Source of the DNA: Metamycoplasma neophronis
GTDB lineage: Bacteria; Bacillota_I; Bacilli_A; Mycoplasmatales; Metamycoplasmataceae
Assembly: GCF_006491995.1 (NCBI RefSeq)
Contig: NZ_VHHP01000003.1
Span: 52,413-116,412 of the forward strand
Length of the DNA: 64,000 bases
Direction of reading: 5' to 3'
Below, in pieces: positions 1 through 11,316 of this stretch. The translations under genes were made by a program, and so were the position numbers. The notes under the pieces were generated by a model. That model was not told the DNA's origin, ran no database searches, and saw only the letters and a program-made list of their open reading frames with translations. Within the stretch, counting starts at the first letter, position 1; each line of letters starts with the position of its first letter.

Positions 1-1075
1 TTTCAGCAGCAACTTTAGCGATGTAAGGTTTTTGCACATTGCCACCTATTCTACTTACTGATAAATCAATATCGATAGCTGGTAATTTACCCGAGGCAAA
101 TAATTCTGAGTTAGTTACAATTTGACCATCGGTAATTGAAATAACATTAGATGCGATTAAAGATGTAATATCGTTTTCAGTTGTTTGTAAAATTGGTAAG
201 GCACTAATTGATTTTTTGCCTTTAAATTTACCGCTTCTTTCCAATAGTCTTGAATGAGCAAAGAACATGTCGCCAGGAAACGCTTCTTTACCAACTGGTT
301 TATTAGTTAATAAGGCAATTTCACGATATATATTAGCATGGTTTGTTAAACTATCGAATACGATTAAAACGTCTTCTTTTTCGCAAATATTTTCAGCATG
401 TGCCATAGCGATATATGGCGCTAAATATTGGTCATATGGATTGCTTGATGATGCATCAATAATCATGGTGTAATCTAGTGCATTATTTTCTTTTAAAAGA
501 TTGTAAATTAAAGCTACCTGTTCTTGGGATTGACCAATTGCCACATAAATACATTTAACGTTTTGATTACGTTGATTGATAATAGTGTTTAATGCTATAT
601 GAGTTTTACCGGTTTTTCTATCACCGATAATTAATTGTCTTTGACCTCTACCAATTGGGATTAATAAATCAATTGAGAAATATCCTGTATTTAATTGGGT
701 GGTTAAAGATTCATAATCAAGTAATTTATTTGGTGTGTTGAATGCTTTATTGCTTCCATCATATTTGTTTTTGAACACTTTGTTTTCGCCGAAAATGTAA
801 TTTCCGTCGATATCAATAATGTCTCCAAACATTTCTTTGTATGTAACAACACTTGATTCTTCTTTTGAAGCAGAGACTGCATCACCAACTGAAAGGTTTT
901 CAATTTTTCCTTTAGCTAAGCAATATGCTTTATCTTCTGATGCTGAAATGACAATCATTTTAGCAATAATTTCTGATTTTTGTTTCACAGCAAAAACTTG
1001 ATTTGCTGCATAGTTGTATTTTCCTTTTAATTCGATAACATAATCGAATATTGAATTTATCTTAGGTGTTTGCAT
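1..1075 (-). CDS. F1-like ATPase alpha-like subunit (5' part; 3' end outside window)
   Basis: The first ~358 residues of an alpha-type F1 subunit run off the left edge. The P-loop GDRKTGKT near residue 150 matches the F1-alpha Walker A (GDRQTGKT), and the stretch ending SRIGGNVQ resembles the alpha/beta core. The start ATG follows the 3-TM gene stop by one base and has a GGAGGA Shine-Dalgarno. Its neighbours are not atp operon genes but the gamma-like, epsilon-like and membrane genes of the mycoplasma F1-like X0 cluster, so this is read as the alpha-like subunit of that cytoplasmic-face complex, not the genuine ATP synthase. Type 2 and Type 3 clusters cannot be told apart here. Confidence 0.88.
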   Translation of the reverse strand, partial: MQTPKINSIFDYVIELKGKYNYAANQVFAVKQKSEIIAKMIVISASEDKAYCLAKGKIENLSVGDAVSASKEESSVVTYKEMFGDIIDIDGNYIFGENKVFKNKYDGSNKAFNTPNKLLDYESLTTQLNTGYFSIDLLIPIGRGQRQLIIGDRKTGKTHIALNTIINQRNQNVKCIYVAIGQSQEQVALIYNLLKENNALDYTMIIDASSSNPYDQYLAPYIAMAHAENICEKEDVLIVFDSLTNHANIYREIALLTNKPVGKEAFPGDMFFAHSRLLERSGKFKGKKSISALPILQTTENDITSLIASNVISITDGQIVTNSELFASGKLPAIDIDLSVSRIGGNVQKPYIAKVAAE

Positions 1076-1076
1076 T

Positions 1077-3167
1077 TTATACTCCTCCAATTCCTAAAGC
1101 AATAAATGTTGCCGATAAAGCAATCAATATACATAAAGCAATTGCTAATGTGATAATTAAAATTATTTTTTTCTTTTTAGATTTGTTTTTCATTAGCGAG
1201 GTAACAGTTAGACCCAAAATTGCCAAAATAGTTAATACGCTAAAGAATATTCCTAATGAAACATTTACAGTTTTATATGTTGCGTTACGCTTGTATTCTT
1301 TGATAGTTAATAGATTTTTGTATGCTTCTTTGAACTGAGAAGCTATCTCTTTATCAGTTTCAGGGTTAATAATTTGGTCTAAGCTAAGTGTGCCAAGGGC
1401 ATTAAATGACTTAGTGATTTCGGTTAATATTGTTGTGTAAACTAAATAATCACCATAAATATTGAAACCATTTTTTTCTGAAAAACCTTTTAAAGCTAAA
1501 ATGTTATTTTTTAAAACATTCAAGCCGTTTTCGAAATTAGCTATGTCTAAATCAAACTTTTTAAAGTTAGCATAAATTACTTTTGAACGAACAACTTCAT
1601 TAATGGATTTTTTAAAATCACTATATGTGCTTTGATAATTAATTGGTAAGTAGCTAAAAAATGTATAACTAATTGTATTCAATAATGTAATTTCTAAATT
1701 CTTCAAACTTCCTAAAAATAAATTATTTAGGGCTTTTGCAAATTCGCTGTTTTCTTCAACGACTGGTTTTTTATTAATGCCAGCATAGCTTGATTCGAAT
1801 TTATTATTAATTTCTTGTAATTGGCTTTGGAAATCACTTTGGTAATATAAATTAATTACGCCGTGAATCATGTTATAAACAGTCAATGACATTTGTTTAT
1901 TTGGCAATAAGAGGAAATTCATTTTATCACCAATACCGGTAGCTAGATAAAATCTATGCATAAGCGAATTAATATAAGTAATTTGTGCTTCTTGGACTAA
2001 GGTTTTTTGTAATGAGGTATTTTTTAAAACTTCAATTTTATATTCACGTGATGATGATAAATTAAGTTGATCTTGAATTTTAATGTTTGCCATTAATTTA
2101 TCATTATTCATTTCTAAACCAGTAACCGAATATTGGAAACGTGTATTAATTGGGTTATTGAATAAAAACATTAATTGTAAATTATTTTTATTATTGGCCA
2201 ATTGAATTAAATCGTTATTTGAACTATTGTAATATTCAAATTTAACATAAGGATTTAAATTTAAAACATTTTGGATATCACTATTATCTTTAACTGGGTC
2301 AATCGGTGGTTGGTCAGGAATAATTGGCGGAACAGTTGGTTTTTGTTTGATATCTTCTTGACTTTGTTCGGCATTAGTGTCTAAATCATATTTTAAAAAT
2401 CTAGGTTTGATGTGTGAACGAATATATTCATTTCATGTACCATATCCATTCGGTAATTTGATTTCAATACCTTTATGTGCTTCGTCAAACAATATTTTTG
2501 TCAATGGGCGATTATTGTCATCATTTGCATTCAATGTCGGAATATCAGCATCATTGATAAAAATATCATTAAATGAAGTATCTAAACCTGAAAAATAATC
2601 TTCAGTTTTTTTCTTTAGCGTATCTAAATCATCAGTATTAACATAAGGTTTGCCTTCATCACTTAGCTTTTTAAGTCCCAATATGTCATCATACGATGTG
2701 CCAATTTCTGTGCCAAAAATAATATTGCTAAATTCTTCTTCGCCGTAAGTGAAATTGCCTTTATTTAGATTTTGATTTTCTGAAATTACCCGTGGATAAA
2801 TTATTTCGAAACCATATTTAGATGGATCTTCTTTAATTGCGTCTTTATTTTTTTCAAGATAATCAGCAATTTTTTGTAAATAAACCGCTCTAACAATGTC
2901 TTCTTTACCGTTTGAACTTACTTCATCAGATGAATTAATTAAATCATTAGCTTGGTCACGTAATGAATTAACATTATTATCAATTAATTCGCCAATTTGT
3001 TCTTTGATTTGTTCATTAATAATATCTTTGAAAGTGCTAAAATTTTCCGCTACTTTAGGAGTACTATTATCTTTTTCGTTTGTATTAGCCGATACAACGA
3101 TGGCGGGCAATGTGCTGATTGGCAAACTTAGTGAAGAAAGCAATAGTAATTTATTTATCTTTTTCAT
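1077..3167 (-). CDS. X0-sector 3-TM protein of F1-like ATPase cluster
   Basis: A 696-residue protein with an N-terminal signal or anchor (MKKINKLLLLSSLSLPISTL), a long mostly hydrophilic presumably extracellular region, and two hydrophobic helices at the C-terminus (around residues 635-660 and 670-692) separated by a Lys-rich loop. That makes three membrane segments, which is what is described for one of the three proteins without homologues in mycoplasma F1-like clusters. It has several UGA-Trp codons. It overlaps the epsilon-like gene by 13 bases and is followed after one base by the alpha-like gene, so it is clearly in the operon. Its function in the complex is unknown. Confidence 0.8.
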
Positions 3168-3625
3168 ATTTCTTCATCCTTTATTAATGCGAAATTTTCA
3201 ATGGCTTCTAATTTAAATAATTCTTTTGTAATATCACTAATGTAAAACTCGGCTAATTTATTGATATTTAATTCTAATTCGGCTTTTCTTAATTTAAGTT
3301 CTTGTTTCAAAACTTTGATTTTTTGTGAATTTTCTTTTAATAATTCAACTTGGCTTTCATCAGATTTATAAAAAACTAATTCATCATTATATTTAATTGA
3401 AATTGTGTCATTTTGGTAATCAATAAAAACGTTGTCTAATAACAAATATCTAACTTGTTTATTCGGAAAAGTTACTTTGAAAAATGACTTAATAAAACTT
3501 GCTACAGAATTAACATTAATAACTAATCAATTATCTTTTAGCTCATTATTTATCTCAAATTTTTCAATTTCAAATTCATTTTTAAGAAAGTTTTGAGATG
3601 TTAATTTTAAATTAATTTTTTTCAT
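3155..3625 (-). CDS. Epsilon-like subunit of F1-like ATPase
   Basis: A 156-residue protein, about the length of F1 epsilon (130-140). The N-terminal half is strand-rich; the C-terminal half (from about residue 85) is two charged helices including the stretch ELKLRKAELELNI, the layout of an epsilon beta-sandwich plus helical hairpin. Sequence identity to epsilon is not obvious, so the assignment rests on length, layout and its place between the gamma-like and 3-TM genes. Its ATG lies inside the gamma-like gene (14-base overlap) and its last codons overlap the next start, suggesting translational coupling. Confidence 0.6.
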
Positions 3626-4532
3626 TCTTGCTCTTTTCGTATAGTAAGTCTTTTTTCTTAGATAATAAAGAAATTTGTTCTACTTCGATTTCTCTTTTTG
3701 CACGCAATTCTTTTAAATGTAATTGTCGTTGTTTCTTTTCTAAATCATTGATTTTTTGATTTTCATCGACTAGTTTATACTTTTGATAAATCAAAGATGA
3801 TTCAGATAATAAAGTCAATGTCATATAAGTTAAATATGAATTTATTTCTGAATTGATAAAGCTAATGATGTCTGGATAGATTGTCAATTTATTTAAATCG
3901 ATTTCGTTTTCAAGTGTTTCATAGTGACCTTGTAAATCAAAATTTAGCTTTTTCATTGGCAATATTTCCAAATAGTCTTGTTTTAATTTAGAAGAGTTAA
4001 TGATAAATCTAACATTGAAAAATCCGTAAGCTTTTAAATAATTTAAAATAAAATCAGGCAATACTTTAGTTAATTTATCAATGTCATTTTCCTGCTCTGA
4101 GTAAATCACATTATAGTTTTTATTTTTACAGAAATTAATTGCCCGTTTTCCAATAGCAATGAACACATCATTTTTACGGTAATTTTTTTCAATGTTTAAT
4201 TCATGTTTTAAATATGAGTTAGTATCGTATTTTTCTTCTTCAGTGATATAAACCCAGATGCTAGCTGGCAGAAGCTTTTGCGAAAGCTTTCTTAGTCACT
4301 TGCTTTTTTCATATCAATGAGTTTTTTCGTGATTTAAAATTGGCAAATCAATTTGGTGGCGTTCACTTAGTTTTTTAATAATATTGCGTGAACGCTCGGT
4401 TCTTTCATAATAAAAGGCAATTCTTTTAGTTAATTTCAAAATATTAATTAAAGTAATGTTTTTCTTTGATTCGATAATTTTTAAAATGTTATCGAGACTT
4501 TTATTTTTTTCTTTGATTGTTTTAATTTGCAT
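3612..4532 (-). CDS. Gamma-like subunit of F1-like ATPase
   Basis: A 306-residue protein of F1-gamma size. It has a helical, charged N-terminus (MQIKTIKEKNKSLDNIL), a central alpha/beta region, and a long C-terminal coiled coil (about 235-300, with KKQRQLHLKELRAKREIE), as in gamma subunits where both termini form the rotor shaft. The ATG at 4532 is preferred to an upstream TTG. It overlaps the preceding gene by 11 bases. Two UGA-Trp codons lie near residue 75. The assignment comes from layout and position; no gamma signature can be read directly. Confidence 0.65.
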
Positions 4533-5019
4533 TTGTTCACTCTTTTGCAAAAAATACTTTAATTAAATTATTTTCATCTTTTCAAATAATTAATCCCTTA
4601 AATATTTCGACATAGTATTGTAAATTTAATAATTTAACAACAAAATCATTGTATTGTTTCAATACTGTATTATCAGAATTTATCAAAGAGTATGTCACCA
4701 AATGATCATTTGGCTTTTGATGAATTGTTGGCACTAATTTATCTAAACTAAAGCGTGCATCTCTATCAAAACTTAAAATACCAAAATCAAATTCGATTTC
4801 ATTTCCTTCACTAAGCGCATTATTAAATAAAGTTAATAATTTTTGATAGCCTTCGCTTTCGAACGAAATGTTTTCAACTAATAAAAATTGGTTTTCAAGC
4901 GATTGCTTGTTAATGAATTTATCAGATGATTTTGCTTTTTCATAGTTGCCATAAACTAATTTATCATAAGCATTTTCTTCATTGGTAATTTGATTGTTTT
5001 TATTTTGTTTTGTTTTCAT
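4522..5019 (-). CDS. Uncharacterised 165-aa member of F1-like ATPase cluster
   Basis: A soluble, acidic 165-residue protein with no signal peptide, membrane segment or motif that I recognise. It starts inside the 3' end of the 12-TM gene (20-base overlap) and ends inside the gamma-like gene, with UGA-Trp codons near the C-terminus. Published mycoplasma F1-like clusters contain seven genes: four F1-like and three novel, two of them in the membrane. This gene fits the remaining novel soluble member. It could be a peripheral stator or connector, but that is inference only. Confidence 0.6.
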
Positions 5020-6415
5020 AAATTACTCCCTTATTTGAATTTTTATAAACGATATAAGCTGAATATATTCATCTTAAAGATTGACATATGATATTTAGTA
5101 AAATAGCTATTGATGCAAAAATGATAAATAAGTCATAAATGTGAATATATAAAGGAATTGAATTTATAGCAGCATTACCATTGTAAACTAATAAGTCATT
5201 TGTAGTGTTTAATCCTATTGCAAATGAAAGCATAATTAATACAACTGCCATAGTAAATGTATTAGCTTTATATGCGCGGTTTAGAAATTTATTAACTATT
5301 ACTAAAATAATAATTGCCGTTGTGATATTGATCATCATAATGTGATCTACAAATGTTTGTTGGTTAACTATTTTAACAACGATAGCAATCATAAACATTA
5401 CTAACATTATGGCTAAATAAACAAATGCTTTAACATTAGCTGCTAAGTTTTTGTATTTTTTATTTAGATTGATTAAACCATAACCAACAATTAATAGTAA
5501 ATATACGATTGCAACAACAATATAAATGTAATGATTTACTTTGTTTTTAACAAACTCTCCATCATATAAATTAATTTTTGAAATAGCGCTAAATGATCAG
5601 ATTAATAAAAATACTAAATTAATAAAACTGAAAATAAAGGCATTTTTTAAAACTTCTTTACGGTATACAGAAGCCGCATATCCGCCGAATAATGCCATGA
5701 TGTAAAATAGAAACATTAATGTGGCAGTGGCAACTAATAAAACAGTGTAAGCCATACCAAGTTTATTACCTGCGCTAAACAAGTTTTTTAGTTCGTTAAA
5801 ATATAGGTTATTTGCGAATATATCATCAATTGAAGCGGCTGATGCTAAAAGTTGTTTTAGTACAACCAATCCGACAATAATTAGCATTCAAAGAAAGATT
5901 AAACTTATTCCGATAAAACGATATTGTTTAGCATAAGTTGGATTGGTTTTCTTGAACTGAGAGTATTTAATAATTCACAATAATGTGTTTAATAACATCA
6001 ATATTACAAAACCAAATGTTTTCAATAAAATGTTATCGCTTGCGCTGTCTAGGCTAATCTTGTTTGTGTATAAGATCGCCAACAATATAATTGAAATAGC
6101 TTCGTATGCTAATATCAATATTACATTGCCGGCTTTAGATTGCATCGGATTAGATAATAACCGATAAGCAAAGTAAAATGACAGCACAATCGGTACTACT
6201 AAAATTAAATAATTATATGCAACAACGAAAGTTCTTGCTCTATGAATTAAACTATCATTATCAAACAAATGGCGCAATCCTAAAAAGTCATTTGACCCGA
6301 AAAAACTGCCAAATGGAATAATAGCCATTAAAACGACTATTGCCATTAAAATAAAGTTAGCAATTTTTCAACGTGATAATGTGTTCTTAAAATAATGTTT
6401 TTTCTGATTAATCAT
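5000..6415 (-). CDS. X0-sector 12-TM integral membrane protein
   Basis: A 471-residue polytopic membrane protein. By eye I count twelve hydrophobic segments, from IANFILMAIVVLMAIIP near residue 18 to FIIFASIAILLNII near 440. This equals the twelve predicted for the large membrane component of mycoplasma F1-like X0 ATPases. The ATG lies one base after the MIB stop, so it is almost certainly cotranscribed with MIB. Three UGA-Trp codons split the reading frame. It is probably the membrane anchor or energy-coupling part of the complex; the transported or moved substrate is unknown. Confidence 0.8.
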
Positions 6416-6416
6416 A

Positions 6417-9400
6417 TTATCCAAAAATTGGTTCCTCGCTTCCGCTGTTATCTGATTTTAATGACAATTTCAATCCACTCAGTTGACCTGATTGTTGTAA
6501 TAAATTGTACATATCTTGATTTTCTACTTCGATTGTGTCAATGTTTTTTGCATTTTTAACACCTTCTACTAAAGCATTAAGTTCAGTAACTCATGAACCC
6601 TTACCAGTTTTAGTTAAATCTGCCACGGTTCCTTTAATCAAGATTTTGTGAGTTAAATCGTCACTAAATAATATTTTTGGTTTGTCATTTGGCCCTCAGT
6701 TAGCTAAAATTGCCGAATATTGTGATGGACCTAAATCAATCGCCTCTAAAGTAAATGTATCACCCTTAGATTTGAATTTTAAAGTTTTGAATTTTTTGCC
6801 ATATAAATTAACGGCTTTTAGGGTAGTAAAATTAGTCAATGACATATCAACTTTAACTGGTCAACTACCATCACCAAAAGAACCATTATAAACTCTTCAG
6901 TCTTCGTGCGTATGCAATGCTAATCTAAATCCGTTGATTACATCTGTAAGCGAACCATTAACATCAGGTCTAATAACATTGAACACAATTGCTCCGGCAG
7001 TTATTTCAGTTGTATTTTGATTTTCAAAATTTTTAGTAGGATTATAGTCATAAGAAATAAATTTAGTATTCCTAAATGCATTAGGGTCAATTCCTCATCC
7101 GTATGGATAATTCATAGCATGTCCTCTTGAATCACCAATATTATCATCATTATTATTTAATGAAGTAAATAACTCAACTTCATCAAGCATTTTGTTTTGT
7201 AATGCCCCAATCCCATCCATGATTTGAGTTTCATAATCAAGTGATAATTTTTTAATTCTACTTGGAAGGTTTTTATATATATTGGCAATTTCGCTTGGTT
7301 TGTTATTAATACCAATATTTCTGATAAATACTGCGGTAATTTTTTCGTTTTGATTTAATACATTAATTGCATTGAATAACCCGATTCTATTCGAAGCATC
7401 AATTTGTAACATTCATCTTTCTTCATTATTTGGAACAAATGTATTATTTTTATCAGGTTTGTATAAATATACTCTTAAACCGTCATCACGTTTAATAACC
7501 TTACCATTGCTATCAACCGTAGTTTTTTCTCTATCTTCCGGTTTTACAACACCAGTAAATTGACCTGAAACATCATATTTTTTTCAGCCAATATAATCAC
7601 CGCTTAGGAGTTTGTTTCCGGTACGGTTTCATTTATCATCATTTGCAAAGTATCTTTTCTTATTAGCATTTTTTAAACTAATAACAGTTGGGTTATATTC
7701 ATCAGATGTTGGACCAAAATTAATACCTAAATTATAACCTCATGTGTTACCTGAAATTTCTAAATCAGGAACATGCCCTTTAGCTAATTCAGATTCCAGA
7801 ATATTCATAGCTGCTTGAATTTGCGCTTTTCAGATTTGACGAATTTCCTCTTTGCTATATTGCGGTCCTCAGAATTTGATTTCACCGTTGATATATTTAG
7901 CAAACATTTCAACTAAATCTTTATTTCTTGCATAGTCTGCACTATAAATGTCTTTTAAATCATCTGCGGTAATATCGCGATTTAAAGAAGCTAATTTTTG
8001 AAGATTATTAATTTTTTGTCTTGCTATTTGTTTAACTTCATTTGAAAGTACCTCAGGAGTTACATTTGGTAAACTACTTGGTTTTTCAATGATAATAGAG
8101 TTGGCATTAATTGGACGACCACCTTCGGCAATAATTTTTGCAATCTCTTGTGTTGTAAGTTTTTTGTCTTCGGGTTTTGTTTCTGGTTTAGTTTCAGGCA
8201 CATCTTCGCTTGATACTTTTTCTGGTTCTTTACTTTTGATTTTTTCAACATTATAAGTATTTGTTGCGCCCAGTGTATAAGATGATGCTGAATTTGGGTT
8301 TACTAATTTATATCCCGCAGGGACATAATTTATAACATTAACAGGTTCAGTATCTTTTGTTTTTACTGTTACAGTTGTATCTAATCCTTCGCCAACGAAA
8401 TGTAAATAAGTTGTATATTCTTTGGTTACTGGTAAAACATAAACCGTATTAACCTTATCGATTTCGGCATTGAATTTAGCCGATCTATCTGCCAATCTAT
8501 ATTCTTTTGGTACATATTTTTCAACGTTGATCAATTCATCATTAGAAGTAATTACTTCAACTTGAGCAACCTCTTTATTAGTTTTTTCATTAACAAATTT
8601 TAAAATTGTTTTATGTTTTACAATAACTGGTTTTACGTTAACTGTATTTGAAATACCTTTGGTAATAACAGGAATTTGATTTGGATTTTGTAATTCATAT
8701 CCTTCCGGAATATTCAATTTAATTTGTTCGTCTTGGGTAGTTAAGGCAGTTTGAGTACCCACAACTTCATTATTGTATTTATAAACTATTGTTGTCGTAA
8801 CTTTAGTTTTTGTTACTTGAATGAAGTTTGTTTCGCCGATTTTAATTTCGCTTAATGTTTCTTCTTTTAAAGAGTATCCATTTGGTAAAATCGATTGAAT
8901 TGCTGATTTATCAATAGTTGCTAATTGCAATATTTTTGTTGAAATAATACTTTCACCATCTTTAAAAACAATAGTCGTCTTTTTAACTTGATTTTCAGGT
9001 TCCAATTTATATGTATTTACTTGACCTAAAGTTATTTCAGGTTGACCTGAAATTAATTTATAAGTTGCCGGAACTAATGTTGAAATATCAGGGGCTGCTT
9101 GCCCTTCCTCGGTTTGAATTGTTTTACTTACAATTTCGACTCCATCTTCTGCATTTACAAATTTAATTACCGTTGTGATTATTTTTTTAATCGCATGAAT
9201 TGAAACTATATTATCTCGACCAATTATTATGTTTTCTACATCGAAACCATTATCAAGTTCATATCCAACAGGCAAGCTACTATTAATGTTCTCGATTGTG
9301 ATTTTTTGATCATCAATTGTTTGAATTGAATCTCTTTTAATAACTTTATTGCCTTCTTGGAAAATAATGTTTGTAATATGAACTACAGGGTTTTTCTTAA

Positions 9401-10241
9401 CAATATATTCTTTAGTAATGGCTCCGTCAACTGTAAACGGTTTTAATTTTTCGTCCGTTTCGCTTTCATCAAACGAATAATTTTGAGGTAAATAATTACG
9501 TGGATTAATTGTTGATTCGACGAATGTTTTTATCTCTCTATTTTCAACTACGACACCATCTTTAGTTTTAAAAATAATTGTGATGGTTACTTCTTTTTCT
9601 AATTTGATTACTTGAAGACGGTTGGTAATACCTAATGTGATGCTTAGATTATTCGGGTCTTTTAATTTATATCCTTCGGGTAAATATTCTTGGATATTAT
9701 CAATTGTTTCGCCTGGTTTAAGAGTAATTTCTTTAGTTTCTCCAACTTGAGCATTATCAAAGAAAAATTCCAGTTTAGTTATATTCCCTCTAGGTTCCGG
9801 AATAACATAAACATTTTGTTCTTTTCCGGCTTGAACAGAAATTTGTTTATCAGGATATTTAGACATATCTAAAATAAAACCATCAGGAATTAATGAGTTA
9901 ACGTCAATCTTAATCTCTTCATTTGCCTTAGTTTGAATAACTTCTCTTTTGATTTCTAAATTATTATCTTCTGAATTTAAAAATACAATGATTGTGTTCA
10001 CTAATTTATCTTTAGTATCAACGTTCACATCTGATATTGAAGTTTTATCAGGGTGGATAATGATATCTACCTTGTTAGATAAATTTTGTTTATCATCAGT
10101 ACCATTGATTGAAATCTTTTTATCAATAGCGGATTTTCTTAATTTATAAAATAAAATACCAGAGCCAACTCCGATACCTAAAGCAACTAAAGCAGATATA
10201 CTTAGGATTTTTATTAACCTATTTTTCTTAGCTTTTATCAT
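6417..10241 (-). CDS. MIB-like putative immunoglobulin-blocking surface protein
   Basis: A 1274-residue protein with an N-terminal membrane anchor (residues 9-33, LSISALVALGIGVGSGI), then about nine divergent beta-type repeats of 60-68 residues each carrying a P-x-G-Y-x-L core, then a Pro/Glu/Lys linker near 665-690, then a ~580-residue C-terminal domain with LRR-like stretches (RIKKLSLDY, LDEVELFTS). This architecture and the C-terminal domain resemble the mycoplasma immunoglobulin-blocking family (MIB / Protein M-related). Start 10241 is chosen for its GGGAGGT site; an upstream ATG at 10274 overlaps the -10 box. It heads the F1-like ATPase unit and no MIP protease gene follows. The family call is by recognition, not by a search. 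Confidence 0.72.
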
Positions 10242-10265
10242 ATCTACCTCCCTCTCGATAAATAA

Positions 10266-10271
10266 ATTATA
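10266..10271 (-). promoter_or_regulatory. -10 box of the MIB / F1-like ATPase unit
   Basis: TATAAT lies 24 bases upstream of the MIB ATG, leaving room for a ~18-nt leader with the GGGAGGT ribosome site. An upstream TTGCAA is too far away to be a normal -35. The preceding pgsA transcript ends at the hairpin at 10341-10361, so this looks like the start of the operon. Confidence 0.6.
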
Positions 10272-10340
10272 CATTTTTTATCGATATATATATATATTGC
10301 AAACTTTTTATATCGGTAAATAATTACAATTAAATTAAAA

Positions 10341-10361
10341 AAATTAGCGCGCGGCTAATTT
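10341..10361 (-). terminator. Terminator after pgsA
   Basis: A perfect 8-bp inverted repeat (AAATTAGC / GCTAATTT) with a GC-rich 5-nt loop, followed on the minus strand by a run of T. It separates pgsA from the MIB operon. Confidence 0.8.
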
Positions 10362-10383
10362 GCTATTTAATGTCAATAATCAA

Positions 10384-11316
10384 TTATTTATCGAAAAATG
10401 GTTCATCGTCTTCATCGACTAAATCATCATTAGTTGGCGATCCGATGTTTTGAATTTCTTCACGTGAAGCTTCTAGATTTTCTTCTTGTTGTGCTTCTTG
10501 TTTTTCTGCTTCGTATGTTAAAACTTCTTTTTCTTTTTCTTCGGCTAAAGTTTTGGTTACATTCTCTTTGTTTTCAGCTTGTTTTGCTAATTCTTGTTTA
10601 GCTTTTTGTTTTTCTTGTAAATCTTTAGTAATGCCTTTTAGATATTTACTCATGTATATCACCCCACTAATTCATGCCAATAACAATCCAATAATTAGAG
10701 GCAAGTTTAAATATGTTAATAATTCTGTACTTGAATGTTTGGTTGATAAGGTTGGATTTGCAAGTCATGGCCCAGCAAAAGCTACTGCAATTAAGGCAAA
10801 TGATACAATAATTGTTTTTATTTTGCCTCATCAGTTAGCGGCAACTTCAATGTTTTTCTTAATTGCATATGTTCTTGAGCCATCCACTAAAATATCACGA
10901 ATAATGAATAATACCACGATTGGTAAAAATGTATATTGAGTGATTGCCAAGAAAATCATCATTAGAGTTGTTGCAACTTTATCAGCAATCGGATCAAATA
11001 CTTTTCCAAACGCAGATACAGTATTAGTTTTTCTTGCGTAGTGACCATCAACAAAATCAGTAATCATTGCGGCAATGAAAATGATAACGTTTAATCAATA
11101 CATGATTGAAATTGTTAGTTTTGAGTTATTTACTCCTGATAAAGTTAATTTATCATAATAAATTATTCCACCATTTTTAATCATTAATGTACAAATAGCT
11201 GTCATTAAGGCAATAAATGGAATCATTAATAAAAGTCTGAGCACAGTTAATCAGTTAGCAACGCCAAATTTGGTAACTTTAAGCGGTTTGTAATTTGAAG
11301 TTTTATTTTTATGCAT
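10384..11316 (-). CDS. pgsA: CDP-diacylglycerol-glycerol-3-phosphate 3-phosphatidyltransferase
   Basis: It makes phosphatidylglycerol phosphate from CDP-diacylglycerol and glycerol-3-phosphate in the membrane. The CDP-alcohol phosphotransferase signature D-x2-DG-x2-AR-x8-G-x3-D-x3-D is complete around residues 83-107 (TDFVDGHYAR, then GKVFDPIADK). About six membrane helices are visible. The protein is 310 residues, longer than the usual ~190-220, partly because of an ~85-residue C-terminal tail rich in Lys, Gln and then Glu/Asp ending DDLVDEDDEPFFDK. UGA-Trp codons split the frame. The start overlaps the upstream gene by 8 bases. Confidence 0.9.

Noticed and set aside
703-1338. Plus-strand frames over the alpha-like and 3-TM genes
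   Set aside because: They lack ribosome sites and family features and mirror genes on the minus strand; similar shadows elsewhere were also left out.
1-6415. Genuine atp operon of F1F0 ATP synthase
   Set aside because: There are no a, b, c or delta genes; instead 12-TM, 3-TM and unknown genes, which matches the F1-like X0 cluster.
1-10271. A MIP (DUF31) protease gene next to MIB
   Set aside because: All frames between MIB and the left edge are assigned to ATPase cluster genes; none has a trypsin-like His/Asp/Ser pattern.
10242-10274. Upstream ATG at 10274 as the MIB start
   Set aside because: It overlaps the TATAAT box and lacks a ribosome site, while ATG 10241 has GGGAGGT at good distance and puts the anchor at the N-terminus.
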